From Bordetella parapertussis (GTDB taxonomy: Bacteria; Cyanobacteriota; Cyanobacteriia; PCC-6307; Cyanobiaceae), in NCBI GenBank assembly GCA_943324725.2, contig CALPMR020000026.1, forward strand, positions 1 through 19,170: 19,170 bases of DNA, read 5' to 3'. Both the position numbers and the translations under genes were made by a program. Below, piece after piece: positions 1 through 7,128 of the stretch (its first letter is position 1; every line of letters begins with the position of its first letter). The notes beneath the pieces were generated by a model. It searched no databases. It saw only the letters and a list, made by a program, of their open reading frames with translations, and was not told where the DNA came from.

Positions 1-2
1 CC

Positions 3-935
3 ATCATCTCGGTCTATCTGGGCAGCCAGCTCGAGGATGTCTTCAACCAGATTCGCGAAGGGCGCCTCACCGATTCGACCATCGGCGGCATCATGGATTT
101 CGGCGTCGACACCCTGCCCGAGTTCCCCAGGGATGCCGGTGATCGCAACCGCACCTCGCCCTTCGCCTTCACCGGCAACCGCTTTGAATTCCGCGCTGTC
201 GGTTCCGGCCAGACGGTCGCCGGCCCGTTGGTGGTGCTGAACACGGTGCTGGCTGATGCCCTGGACTGGGTGGCCGAACAGCTGGAGGCCAGGATTGCGG
301 CCGGCAGCTCCGTGGAGAGCGGTGCCCTGGCGGTCTTGCAGGACGTGATGAACCACCATGGCGCCGTAGTTTTCGGTGGCAATGGCTATTCCGAGGAGTG
401 GCATCGCATCGCGGTCGAAGAGCGGGGTCTGGAGAATCTGCGCACCACTGCCGATGCCTTGCCGGTGCTGAAGCGCGACAACATCCGCGACCTGTTCTCC
501 CGCACCGGTGTGCTGACGCCAGTGGAACTGGAAAGCCGCTTTGAGGTCTGCGCCGAGCAGTACATCCTCGCCATTGAGGTCGAAGCAAAATTGGCGGTGC
601 AGATTGCCCGCACCCAGGTCTACCCAGCGGCCCTGCGCTATCTGGGTGAACTGGCTGGCTCGCTGCAACTGCAGAGTTCGATGGGATTGCCCGTATCGCC
701 CGAAACCTCCCAGCAGGTGGCCGGCTACGTCCAACAGCTCAACAACGTCTGTGGCGAGCTCCAGGCTGCCCTGGATGCCGCTCCCCACGGCACCGATGCC
801 CATCTGCGCTATAGTGCCGATTGCATCGTGCCGCTGATGGACCAGCTGCGCGCAGCGGTGGATGGCCTGGAGGCCCTGGTCGACGACAATCTCTGGCCCC
901 TGCCCACCTATCAGGAGATGTTGTTCATTCGTTGA
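3..935 (+). CDS. glnN: Glutamine synthetase type III, C-terminal part (5' end outside window)
   Basis: ATP-dependent glutamine synthetase of the GSIII family, which forms glutamine from ammonium and glutamate in the cytoplasm. The reading frame is open from base 3, so the start lies upstream; about 310 residues are visible, somewhat under half of the roughly 720 usual for the family. The diagnostic block NRTSPFAFTGNRFEFRAVGS, part of the catalytic barrel, is encoded at about 147-207. The rest is the long helical C-terminal region typical of GSIII and absent from GlnA. The stop TGA is at 933-935 and a strong hairpin follows. Family knowledge: in cyanobacteria glnN is patchily distributed, often accompanies glnA, and is induced by nitrogen limitation; the promoter is not in the window. 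Identification is firm. Confidence 0.95.
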   Translation: MISVYLGSQLEDVFNQIREGRLTDSTIGGIMDFGVDTLPEFPRDAGDRNRTSPFAFTGNRFEFRAVGSGQTVAGPLVVLNTVLADALDWVAEQLEARIAAGSSVESGALAVLQDVMNHHGAVVFGGNGYSEEWHRIAVEERGLENLRTTADALPVLKRDNIRDLFSRTGVLTPVELESRFEVCAEQYILAIEVEAKLAVQIARTQVYPAALRYLGELAGSLQLQSSMGLPVSPETSQQVAGYVQQLNNVCGELQAALDAAPHGTDAHLRYSADCIVPLMDQLRAAVDGLEALVDDNLWPLPTYQEMLFIR

Positions 936-963
936 TTCGTTGCCCCAAAGAGCCTGACTGGTA

Positions 964-1009
964 GCCCTGGCGGAGCAGTCGTCGCATCCGGCGACTGCTC
1001 CGCCAGGGC
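964..1009 (+). terminator. Strong perfect hairpin downstream of glnN, terminator-like
   Basis: An 18-bp perfect inverted repeat (arms 964-981 and 992-1009; left arm GCCCTGGCGGAGCAGTCG) encloses a 10-base loop that can pair two to three bases further. It starts 28 bases after the glnN stop. No T-run follows (the next bases are CTCTCTGC), so it may act as a transcript-stabilising 3' hairpin or a weak terminator rather than a canonical intrinsic terminator. Confidence 0.6.
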
Positions 1010-1179
1010 CTCTCTGCGGTGTCCCTGGGGCCTGTGGATCTCAGGAAAGGGGGGGCAGGGCTGGTCATGCGGCGGTGGCATCCTTTTGAATCAGGGTTCC
1101 ACCTTCCAGCTGCTCCCCAGACCATGGCGCTTCACCTGTTGGCGATCACGGTGAGGCTGTCTCCCCTGGCCCTCAGGCT

Positions 1180-1842
1180 TTGATCGCCTTCAACCGCAGC
1201 CTCCGCCACCACAGCCTTCGGGCCCGGGAGATCCTGCCGTTTTATGACAGCGTCTTTGCCGTTGCCTTCACGCTGCTCGCCTTCAACCTGCCGGATCGCC
1301 TCAGTGTGGTGGTGGGTACGCCCCAGCTGCTCGACACGCTGGGCTGGTACGGGCTGAGCGCCGTGGCGGTGTTCCTGTACTGGCTCAAGCTGCGGCGGCT
1401 GGTGTTGTTGGATCGGTTCGTGCAGCTGCCCCAATTGGCTCTGATCGGCCTCGGTCTGCTGACGGTGGTTCTGGTCCCCAAGCTGGCCAGCCTGGTGCTG
1501 CGTCACGGCATCGGCGAAGGCAGCCTGTTGAAATGGAGCTTGGCCCAGGTGGTCAACACCACCTGTCTGGGCTTCCTGTTGCTGTTCAACATCATCTGTC
1601 TGCTCTATGCCATCAGCCTGCAACGTCGCCGGAGTCATCGCCGCCGCAGTGACCGGTTGTTGCAGGGGGTGATCGCCACCCAGCTCGTCGGATTGGCCGC
1701 GATGATGGTGCTGATGGTGCTGGAGTTGAGCTTTGCCTGGTTTGACAATCAGTACGTGTTCCTTTTGCCTTTGATTCTGGTAGCTGAAGAACTCAACGTG
1801 CTGAGGGTGATTTATCGAATGAAGCCGAGGGTGCAGCCATGA
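1180..1842 (+). CDS. TMEM175/DUF1211-like membrane protein, copy A
   Basis: A 220-residue integral membrane protein resembling the TMEM175 (DUF1211) potassium-channel family. TM1 carries the family-like stretch FYDSVFAVAFTLL (about residues 21-33), close to the usual FSDxxFAIAxTLL; the Ser of the FSD motif is Tyr. Further hydrophobic segments lie at about 55-70, 85-107, 120-147 and 163-205, giving about six, with a basic loop (RRRSHRRRS) at 149-157. The start is TTG at 1180: the frame has no ATG or GTG back to the stop at 1087, and this start aligns with copy B to within one residue. The next gene overlaps by ATGA. Bacterial members form tetrameric potassium-selective channels; channel function here is inferred because the motif is divergent. 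Confidence 0.75.
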   Translation: MIAFNRSLRHHSLRAREILPFYDSVFAVAFTLLAFNLPDRLSVVVGTPQLLDTLGWYGLSAVAVFLYWLKLRRLVLLDRFVQLPQLALIGLGLLTVVLVPKLASLVLRHGIGEGSLLKWSLAQVVNTTCLGFLLLFNIICLLYAISLQRRRSHRRRSDRLLQGVIATQLVGLAAMMVLMVLELSFAWFDNQYVFLLPLILVAEELNVLRVIYRMKPRVQP

Positions 1843-2552
1843 TTCAGCAGCAACGACGCATGTTTCATGGCCTGCGCAGCCGTGAGATGTTACCGCTGTT
1901 TGATGGCGTCTTCGCGGTGGCTTTCACCCTGTTGGCCTCCAGCGTGCCTGATCAGCTGATGACCGGCATCGGCGGGGTGACCAGCCTGTTGTTGGCGATC
2001 GCCAGCTTCTTTCTCAACGGGGTGGCGGTGTTGCTGTACTGGTTCAAATTGAGGCGGCTGTTGGTGATCGCCCACCAGCTCAATCCTCCCCAGGTGGTGC
2101 TGAGCTTTGCCAGCATGCTGACAATCGTGGTGCTGCCCAAGCTTTCTGCCCTGGCCCTGGCCTATGGCGGTGGCTCTGGAAATGTCTTGATCTGGACCAT
2201 TTCTCAGCAAGTGAATGTGGTGTTTCTCGGCGCTTTGTTCCTGTTCGATGGGTTCTGTCTGCTGTTCGCTCTCAGCCTGCGACGCCACGGCCCCAGGTCG
2301 AGCCATACCCAGCAGGAACTGACGACGGCAATTGAGGCCCAGGCCCTTGGTTTTGCCGTCCTGGTGATGCTGGGTGTCATGGAACTGTTGTTCAGCTGGT
2401 TCAACAATGAGTATGTGTTGCTGGTGCCCCTGGTTCTGCTGCTGGAGGAGCTGCTGGTGGCTCGTCGTTTCACCCCTGGTGCTGTCGCAGGTTCAGCGAT
2501 GAGTCCACCTGCTGCCGATTGTTTTGAGCTGCCATTCAGAGATCAAGGCTGA
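1839..2552 (+). CDS. TMEM175/DUF1211-like membrane protein, copy B
   Basis: A 237-residue paralogue of the preceding gene. Its ATG overlaps the upstream stop (ATGA, 1839-1842), which implies translational coupling. TM1 contains LFDGVFAVAFTLL (about 20-32), the TMEM175-like motif with Phe in place of Ser. The same order of hydrophobic segments follows, and both copies share LYWxKLRRL near residue 70 and SxWFxNxYVxLxPL in the last membrane segment. The tail after about residue 212 (PGAVAGSAMSPPAADCF) is extra relative to copy A. The two products could co-assemble into one heteromeric pore, which is inference. It probably shares a promoter with copy A. No clear terminator follows. Confidence 0.75.
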   Translation: MIQQQRRMFHGLRSREMLPLFDGVFAVAFTLLASSVPDQLMTGIGGVTSLLLAIASFFLNGVAVLLYWFKLRRLLVIAHQLNPPQVVLSFASMLTIVVLPKLSALALAYGGGSGNVLIWTISQQVNVVFLGALFLFDGFCLLFALSLRRHGPRSSHTQQELTTAIEAQALGFAVLVMLGVMELLFSWFNNEYVLLVPLVLLLEELLVARRFTPGAVAGSAMSPPAADCFELPFRDQG

Positions 2553-3086
2553 ATCAATCTGGCTCTGGATCAAGCGGGGTTGGCTGCGATTCAGCTGATG
2601 TGCTCTCGTCATCTTCAACTCAAAACTACCTGGTGATCCTGGAAACGTAGCAGGCACAACGGATGCAATCGAGTCATTGTGGATGTCTTGGTGTGCCCTC
2701 CAATTGACAATCCTGGAGAGTCTGTGCGCTGTCCGATGACAGCTTCCCCCGGATTCTATCCAGATTTTTTGTTGCTCTGTGGGATTGAACCTTGGCACTG
2801 GAAGTGCTGATCAGAAGTCTATGATTCGATGCTGAGCTGCCCGCAACAGTGGCCCAGTCCGACACCTCGCAGGTTTAGGTTATTCTGCTGTTTGTTCATG
2901 GTGGATTCTTGCGGTTTTGATCATCCATGTGGCTCTTCTGCTGCAGGGCATAGGGCAACAATGCCGATCTTTGCAGGCTCCCCCGCTGCCTGAGGAAGGC
3001 CCTTGGCTTGTGCCGATCGACAAGGGGTGGCAATGGTTCCAGATCAGACTGCTTCAGAGCTCCTGCGCGTTTCTTGCCGTTGTCCT
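2553..3086. other. 534-base intergenic stretch, no gene recognised
   Basis: This is less GC-rich than the flanking genes and holds only short frames without coding character. A TTGACA hexamer at 2704-2709 has no convincing -10 partner at the usual spacing. The frame of the following dehydrogenase opens at 3003, but the 28 extra residues look non-coding. I see no hairpin with a T-run. Confidence 0.5.
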
Positions 3087-3752
3087 ATGGCGACCTACCT
3101 GATCACTGGTGCCAATCGCGGCATCGGCTATGACTATTGCCGCCAGTTGCAGGAGCGGGGTGAGCGGGTGGTGGCCGTGTGCCGCACGCCATCGCAGCCC
3201 CTGCAGCAGCTGGGGGTGCGAATCGAAACAGGGGTCGACATCCGCAGCGACGCAGCTGTCAACAGCCTGGTGGAGCGCCTGGATGGCCTGGCGATCGATG
3301 TGCTGATCAACAATGCCGGCATCCTCGAGACGACAAATCTGGAGAATCTCGACATCGAGAGCGTGCGTCGCCAGTTTGAGGTGAATGCCATCGGCCCCCT
3401 GCGCCTCACCCGGGCCCTGCTGGCGAATCTGCATCCGGGTGCCAAGGTGATCCTGATGACCAGTCGCATGGGTTCGATCGAGGACAACAGCTCCGGCGGG
3501 TCCTACGGCTATCGGATGTCCAAGGTGGCGCTCTGCATGGCTGGTAAATCCCTGTCCATTGACCTGCAGCCCCGTGGCATTGCTGTGGCCGTGCTTCATC
3601 CTGGCCTGGTCAGCACCGACATGACGGGCTTTCATGACCGCGGCATCAGCCCAGCGGCAGCGGTGCAGGATCTGCTGAAGCGCATCGATGCGTTGACCCT
3701 GGCGACCACCGGCACGTTCTGGCATGCCAACGGCCAGGTGTTGCCCTGGTGA
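3087..3752 (+). CDS. Short-chain dehydrogenase/reductase, C-factor (CsgA)-like
   Basis: A 221-residue NAD(P)-dependent oxidoreductase with a Rossmann fold. Visible motifs are the cofactor loop TGANRGIG (7-14), the structural NNAG (75-78), a likely catalytic Ser in TSRMGS (S130), and the catalytic YRMSK (Y142, K146), followed by HPGxVxTDM (171-179). The SRMGSI...GYRMSK pattern is typical of the small C-factor-like SDRs. The start at 3087 was chosen because ATYLITGANRG is the usual N-terminus of the family; the frame stays open upstream to 3003 but those residues do not fit. No Shine-Dalgarno site is evident. The substrate cannot be inferred. The gene stands alone, 44 bases from the convergent tRNA-Thr. 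Confidence 0.9.
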   Translation: MATYLITGANRGIGYDYCRQLQERGERVVAVCRTPSQPLQQLGVRIETGVDIRSDAAVNSLVERLDGLAIDVLINNAGILETTNLENLDIESVRRQFEVNAIGPLRLTRALLANLHPGAKVILMTSRMGSIEDNSSGGSYGYRMSKVALCMAGKSLSIDLQPRGIAVAVLHPGLVSTDMTGFHDRGISPAAAVQDLLKRIDALTLATTGTFWHANGQVLPW

Positions 3753-3795
3753 GCGTCGCTCGCCATTGGGCCGGCAGGGAGAGGGTGGTTCAGGA

Positions 3796-3867
3796 AGCCG
3801 GCTAACGGATTTGAACCGATGACCTTCGCTTTACAAAAGCGCTGCTCTACCACTGAGCTAAGCCGGC
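3796..3867 (-). tRNA. trnT-UGU: tRNA-Thr (anticodon UGU)
   Basis: A 72-base cloverleaf on the minus strand. Acceptor arms GCCGGCT and AGCCGGC pair perfectly, the D arm is GCTC-AGTGGTA-GAGC, the anticodon loop TTTGTAA carries TGT, and the T loop is TTCAAAT with stem bases CGG/CCG. The discriminator is T; the following bases are TCC, so CCA is not encoded and must be added by the nucleotidyltransferase. Small imperfections are a G-A at the top of the anticodon stem and a T-T in the T stem. Confidence 0.96.
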
Positions 3868-4002
3868 CTGGGCGAGCTGCCCGCCAGAAGTTTAGATGTC
3901 GGGCGGGCCCTGCCCAGCGGCGGCCCCTCGCGGGCTGGCCACAGGAGCGGACGGGCTGGCCTGTGCCGCTGCAGCCAGGAGCCGGCTTGGTATCAGACTC
4001 AG

Positions 4003-4251
4003 ATGACCTTGCCTCTCCCCATGCCAATGCCAGCCGAGACTTTGCTCAGCTCACCAACCAGAGCGGTGAAGCTGGCCCGCTTCACGGTGCGAGCCCTGCG
4101 CATCACGGCCAGCACTGTGGCTGTTGTGGCCTTGCTTCGTCAGCAGTGGCTGGCCGGATCCTGCTTCTCCCTGGCTTGGCTGCTGATTCTGGTGGCCCCT
4201 CGGATCTTCCCGAGCCTCGATGCTGATACGCCGCAGCCGGCATCGGACTGA
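4003..4251 (+). CDS. Small hypothetical membrane protein
   Basis: An 82-residue frame whose centre is hydrophobic: about residues 33-45 (ITASTVAVVALL) and 50-70 (LAGSCFSLAWLLILVAPRIF), giving one long or two short membrane segments, preceded by a basic stretch (RAVKLARFTVRALR) that suggests a cytoplasmic N-terminus. Alternative in-frame ATG codons at 4021 and 4027 would shorten the N-terminus. No Shine-Dalgarno site is seen. I recognise no family. Such one- or two-helix proteins are common in picocyanobacteria. It lies between the tRNA and the ArsR operon and shares no obvious function with either. Confidence 0.5.
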   Translation: MTLPLPMPMPAETLLSSPTRAVKLARFTVRALRITASTVAVVALLRQQWLAGSCFSLAWLLILVAPRIFPSLDADTPQPASD

Positions 4252-4316
4252 ATGCTGAGGTTGACGAGTTGGATCGGTTGGTGAGATTCAACCTAGAGGT
4301 TGCTTGATTAAAATCT

Positions 4317-4364
4317 TCTCTCCAGTGGCATTCACTGCCCCAGCAGTGAATGCCACTGGAGAGA
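4317..4364. terminator. 22-bp perfect hairpin, likely terminator of the ArsR operon
   Basis: Arms 4317-4338 and 4343-4364 are perfectly complementary around the 4-base loop CCCA. It lies 118 bases past the stop of the minus-strand gene ending at 4483 and 65 bases past the plus-strand gene ending at 4251. T-rich sequence lies on both sides (GATTTTAA when read on the minus strand, ATTTTCTCTTT on the plus strand), so it could end transcription from either direction. Confidence 0.6.
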
Positions 4365-4482
4365 CAGGCAATTTTCTCTTTGATACCTGAGATTCGCAGG
4401 GAGCGACTCAATGGCGGACTGCCATCATCGAAGCCTGGAAGCAATCGGGAAAAGCTGGGATCAAGGCTGATGATCCTGAGGT

Positions 4483-4863
4483 TCAGGAACTCAAATGATG
4501 CGGTTCATCACAGTCTTGCTCGTAGGCCAGATCAAGCAAAGAACGCTGTGAATCCATCCACAATTCAACCAATTCCTCATTGGGAACTCCGCTCTTCTGG
4601 GCCTCCATCAATCGCTGATTGGACTGGGCTCTGACCGCGATGCGGCGCCAACCCTCCAGTCGTAAATCATGGATGAGCAGATCAATGCACGGATAGCTTT
4701 TCAGAACATCGTCTGCAAACTCAAGACGCTGGAGTTGTTCCAGGCAACGAATGGCATGGGCTGTCTTTTCGCAGGAATACTCCATGGACGCCTTTATTTG
4801 GAGTACGTATGCCTTGTAAAGCATAAGCAAACCATACTCTTCAGTGATCGCCAGCGGCGCCAT
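4483..4863 (-). CDS. Hypothetical protein in an ArsR-regulator operon
   Basis: A 126-residue, soluble, mainly helical protein that I do not recognise. It starts with ATG at 4863, 18 bases after the ArsR-type gene on the same strand, so the two are almost certainly co-transcribed. Amino-acid composition is balanced, and a run of amphipathic helix is likely over residues 18-90. It has five Cys residues (C31, C40, C59 and C117 are clear) but no CxxC motif, membrane segment or signal peptide. As the second gene of a regulator operon it may be the regulated effector or a partner of the regulator; this is inferred from position only. The 22-bp hairpin at 4317-4364 probably ends the transcript. Confidence 0.7.
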   Translation of the reverse strand: MAPLAITEEYGLLMLYKAYVLQIKASMEYSCEKTAHAIRCLEQLQRLEFADDVLKSYPCIDLLIHDLRLEGWRRIAVRAQSNQRLMEAQKSGVPNEELVELWMDSQRSLLDLAYEQDCDEPHHLSS

Positions 4864-4881
4864 GGGATGCCGAAGTCTTTG

Positions 4882-5205
4882 TTAAGACTCAGCCGCGGCT
4901 TCAAGGGAGATCCGGGCCAGGTCCACGGCCATCAGGACCAGCGGCTCATTGGCCCGGTAGGAATCGGCCCGACCTCCGGCACTGGCAGAGGCTCGGATCA
5001 AGAGATTCAACTCACAAAGCAGTTGCAGTTGGCGACAGATATGGGGCTGGGTCATCCGCAGCAGAATCACCAGTTCCTTGACCGTCAGAGGTCGTCCGAT
5101 CGTCAGGCCGAGGATCCGTAGGCGTGTCGGCGTGCTCAGCCCTCCGAACAGCCTGGAAACAGGCTCAGCCCGGGAAACCAGGACGTCAGTGGCAGGAGTT
5201 TCCAC
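4882..5205 (-). CDS. ArsR-family winged-helix transcriptional regulator
   Basis: A 107-residue DNA-binding protein. It has the family opening LSTPTRLRIL (24-33), the helix-turn-helix LTVKELVILLRMTQPHICRQ (40-59) and a wing with GGRADSYR (78-85). It probably binds DNA as a dimer and represses its own operon. The ELCVCDL-type metal-binding Cys motif of ArsR/SmtB is absent (the position reads VKELVIL); Cys occurs only at 57 and 64. Metal sensing by the alpha-3 site is therefore not supported, and redox or protein-mediated control is possible. The start is GTG at 5205 with a short AAGG just upstream. The unknown 126-aa gene follows after 18 bases. Confidence 0.85.
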   Translation of the reverse strand: METPATDVLVSRAEPVSRLFGGLSTPTRLRILGLTIGRPLTVKELVILLRMTQPHICRQLQLLCELNLLIRASASAGGRADSYRANEPLVLMAVDLARISLEAAAES

Positions 5206-6043
5206 AGCCTTGCAGGATTCTTAAGACAATCAGAACATTACCGAGCTGCTTCCCGCTATGGGTATTTGTTCCCAATTTGCCATGGTCAAGGCTTGAAAGC
5301 CAATGGGACTGGCACATCGTGGCAGCTTGCCATTCATCAAATCAATTATGCCGCTTGAAGCTATGTTGGCGCAGCTATAGATCGTCTCGGCTGGCCCAGC
5401 TGTTTCACTCAGCTCCAGCACCATCTCAATCGCCTTGGCTGGCTTGTGATTGAAGGCCTTCCGTTCGGCTGGAGCTGTCTGCTCCTCTGCTGCCGCGCCC
5501 CGGCGTGCGCCGCAGGCTGGGATCGGGGCCCTGGAGCGGCCAGGGCGTGGGGTCTGTCGCGGTATTGCCTCGATGGACCCACCGCTTCAGCTCATCACTC
5601 GAGCCGCTCGGGCGCTCCAGAGGCCGGCTGTCGACCCTCTCGATCTGGTCGGCTGAATCAAGCGCCGTCGCCAGGGCCCGGCGCCGGATTCTGTGAGCGC
5701 GCCGCCCCTGCGACAAGGGCGATTCTGAGCAGCACTGAAGCCAACCTGGCGGCCGGCTGGCCCGCCAGGCTGCCTGAGCGCGGCCGGGCTTGCAGCCCAT
5801 GGAGCTGTTGTCCAGAGCGGTTTCGATGCGCTGCCAAGGACCCAGACGGCTGAATCAGGAGCCTCTGGCAGGCAGTTTCCGCCTTGGCCTCGCTGATCTC
5901 CGGCCCTTTTTCCCCAGTGGCCACCCTGTCCTGCCGATTCTCACTGCCCCGCCTTTGGGCGCAGCCGGATTCTCCTGGCAGGGTTGCCACAGGTCAGCAC
6001 CTGCTGACAGGCCAGGCCCGCCGCGGCAGGGCCTTCACGATCT
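5206..6043. other. Long gap without a convincing gene; contains the arsR promoter region
   Basis: From 5206 to about 5430 the DNA is relatively AT-rich and should contain the arsR promoter; a 64-aa minus frame at 5230-5424 has codon use unlike the neighbouring genes and was not called. From about 5430 to 6040 the DNA is very GC-rich, with overlapping frames on both strands that lack protein-like composition. Small hairpins occur, for example GCCCTGG/CCAGGGC at 5528-5546. It may be decayed coding sequence, but I cannot identify the ancestor. Confidence 0.5.
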
Positions 6044-6061
6044 GTTACAGTCACTTCAAGT
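6044..6061 (+). promoter_or_regulatory. HLR1-like element upstream of hli (putative RpaB site)
   Basis: GTTACAGT (6044-6051) and CTTCAAGT (6054-6061) form two half-sites with the 2-base gap of the HLR1 consensus, (G/T)TTACA(T/A)(T/A) repeated after 2 bases. The first half matches at 7 of 8 positions and the second is degenerate. Known HLR1 sites bind the response regulator RpaB and control high-light genes including hli. It ends 21 bases before the hli start, close enough to overlap the promoter. Confidence 0.45.
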
Positions 6062-6082
6062 TTCGTAACTCACGAACGCTCC

Positions 6083-6226
6083 ATGACTGATTCCACCACC
6101 CGCTTCGGTTTCGTTGCCTTCGCTGAAACCTGGAATGGCCGCCTGGCCATGCTCGGCTTCGTGATCGGCCTGGCCACTGAGCTGCTCACCGGCCAAGGCA
6201 TTCTCAGCCAGGTCGGCCTCGGCTGA
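6083..6226 (+). CDS. hli: High-light-inducible protein (Hli/Scp, one-helix LHC-like)
   Basis: A 47-residue thylakoid membrane protein with the chlorophyll-binding motif ExxNGRxAMxGF (E15, N18, R20, M23, G25, F26), followed by a single hydrophobic helix ending near E33 and the tail LTGQGILSQVG common in picocyanobacterial Hlis. Family members bind chlorophyll and carotenoid, dissipate excess energy and protect photosystem II assembly intermediates under high light or other stress. The gene is monocistronic: an HLR1-like element lies upstream and an intrinsic terminator downstream. Its length matches the family, so the start at 6083 is secure. Confidence 0.95.
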   Translation: MTDSTTRFGFVAFAETWNGRLAMLGFVIGLATELLTGQGILSQVGLG

Positions 6227-6256
6227 TTCTCCAGTCCCACTGGACCATCACTTCAG

Positions 6257-6283
6257 CCCGGATGGCATCGCCATCCGGGTTTT
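6257..6283 (+). terminator. Rho-independent terminator of hli
   Basis: CCCGGATGGC (6257-6266) pairs with GCCATCCGGG (6270-6279) around a 3-base loop, followed directly by TTTT (6280-6283). It lies 30 bases after the hli stop. Confidence 0.85.
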
Positions 6284-6318
6284 GATGGCAGGCAGATTCA
6301 CCCGCAACGGGTTGACCC

Positions 6319-7128
6319 ATGGCCACGGCCCTCGTCTTTGTTCTGGCTCCTGAAGAGCGTTTGCCCGCTGACGGAGCCAGCTGGAATGAGCTGCTTCAGG
6401 CTCAGGCGCTGGGCCTGCGCAGCGGCGTGACCTTGCGCATCTTTGCCGTTCCCTCTGCCAGCGAAGAATCCATCGACAGCCTGATCAGTCAGGGACTGGC
6501 CGACATCCGCGGTCTCAACCCCTTCGGAGCCGGTCAGGCCAGGTCTCTCTGTGATGCCCTCGTCCCCCGCATCGAACCCCGCAACCTCGGCCTCGGGGTC
6601 TACGAATTGAGCGATGCGGCGCCTGGGTCCGTTGCCGGTGACAGTCCCCTGCCAGGGGCGGATTCCCTGGGCCATGCCTCGCCCGAGCACGCGGCGGATC
6701 ATGCCCCGATTCATGGCTCCTCCGGACTGATGATCCGCTCCATCCGCTGTCTGGATCGTTTCGCCCTGCGCGATGCCGAGAACGAAACCTGCTGGTTCTA
6801 TCCCACCGAGCCGGGCACCTATCTCAGCTGGGAAAATCGTTGCCGCCTGCGCAGCGAACCGGGTTTCCTGCCGGAGTTTCCCCGCCAGGACAGCGCCAGC
6901 GACTACCGCCGAGACGACATCCATGTGCTCTGGTCGCTGATGGCCGACGACCGAGCGCTCACCTGTGTCGGCCTGACCTATTCCAAGCGACGGATTGAAT
7001 GGCCGCTGCTGCTCAGCGAGAGCGAGGAGTGCGCCACCTGGACAGCCTTCCGGATCGACCCGATGGCGGAGGAGAGCTACGAGGAACTCACCAGCATCAG
7101 CGTCTTCGGGGCAGAGTCGAAGCCGTGA
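6319..7128 (+). CDS. Conserved-looking hypothetical protein, 269 aa
   Basis: A soluble protein without signal peptide or long hydrophobic segments. The coding character is good: strong GC bias at third positions and a balanced composition. A polar, low-complexity linker at about residues 100-135 (GSVAGDSPLPGADSLGH and onwards) separates an N-terminal part (1-98) from a C-terminal part (136-265) rich in Trp and Glu, with stretches such as CWFYPTEPGTYLSWENRCR. I recognise no family or catalytic motif. ATG at 6319 is the first good start after the hli terminator. Its last 32 bases overlap the end of the convergent methyltransferase gene. The function is unknown. Confidence 0.8.
   Translation: MATALVFVLAPEERLPADGASWNELLQAQALGLRSGVTLRIFAVPSASEESIDSLISQGLADIRGLNPFGAGQARSLCDALVPRIEPRNLGLGVYELSDAAPGSVAGDSPLPGADSLGHASPEHAADHAPIHGSSGLMIRSIRCLDRFALRDAENETCWFYPTEPGTYLSWENRCRLRSEPGFLPEFPRQDSASDYRRDDIHVLWSLMADDRALTCVGLTYSKRRIEWPLLLSESEECATWTAFRIDPMAEESYEELTSISVFGAESKP

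Noticed and set aside
1995..2002. HIP1 octamer GCGATCGC (also at 7277-7284)
   Set aside because: Only two copies were noticed in 19 kb, little above chance at this GC content, so it is not a useful lineage marker here.
3054..3725. 223-aa minus-strand ORF
   Set aside because: It is antisense to the short-chain dehydrogenase, whose catalytic motifs are intact.
5230..5424. 64-aa minus-strand ORF upstream of arsR
   Set aside because: Codon use is AT-rich and unlike neighbouring genes, and the region must hold the arsR promoter.
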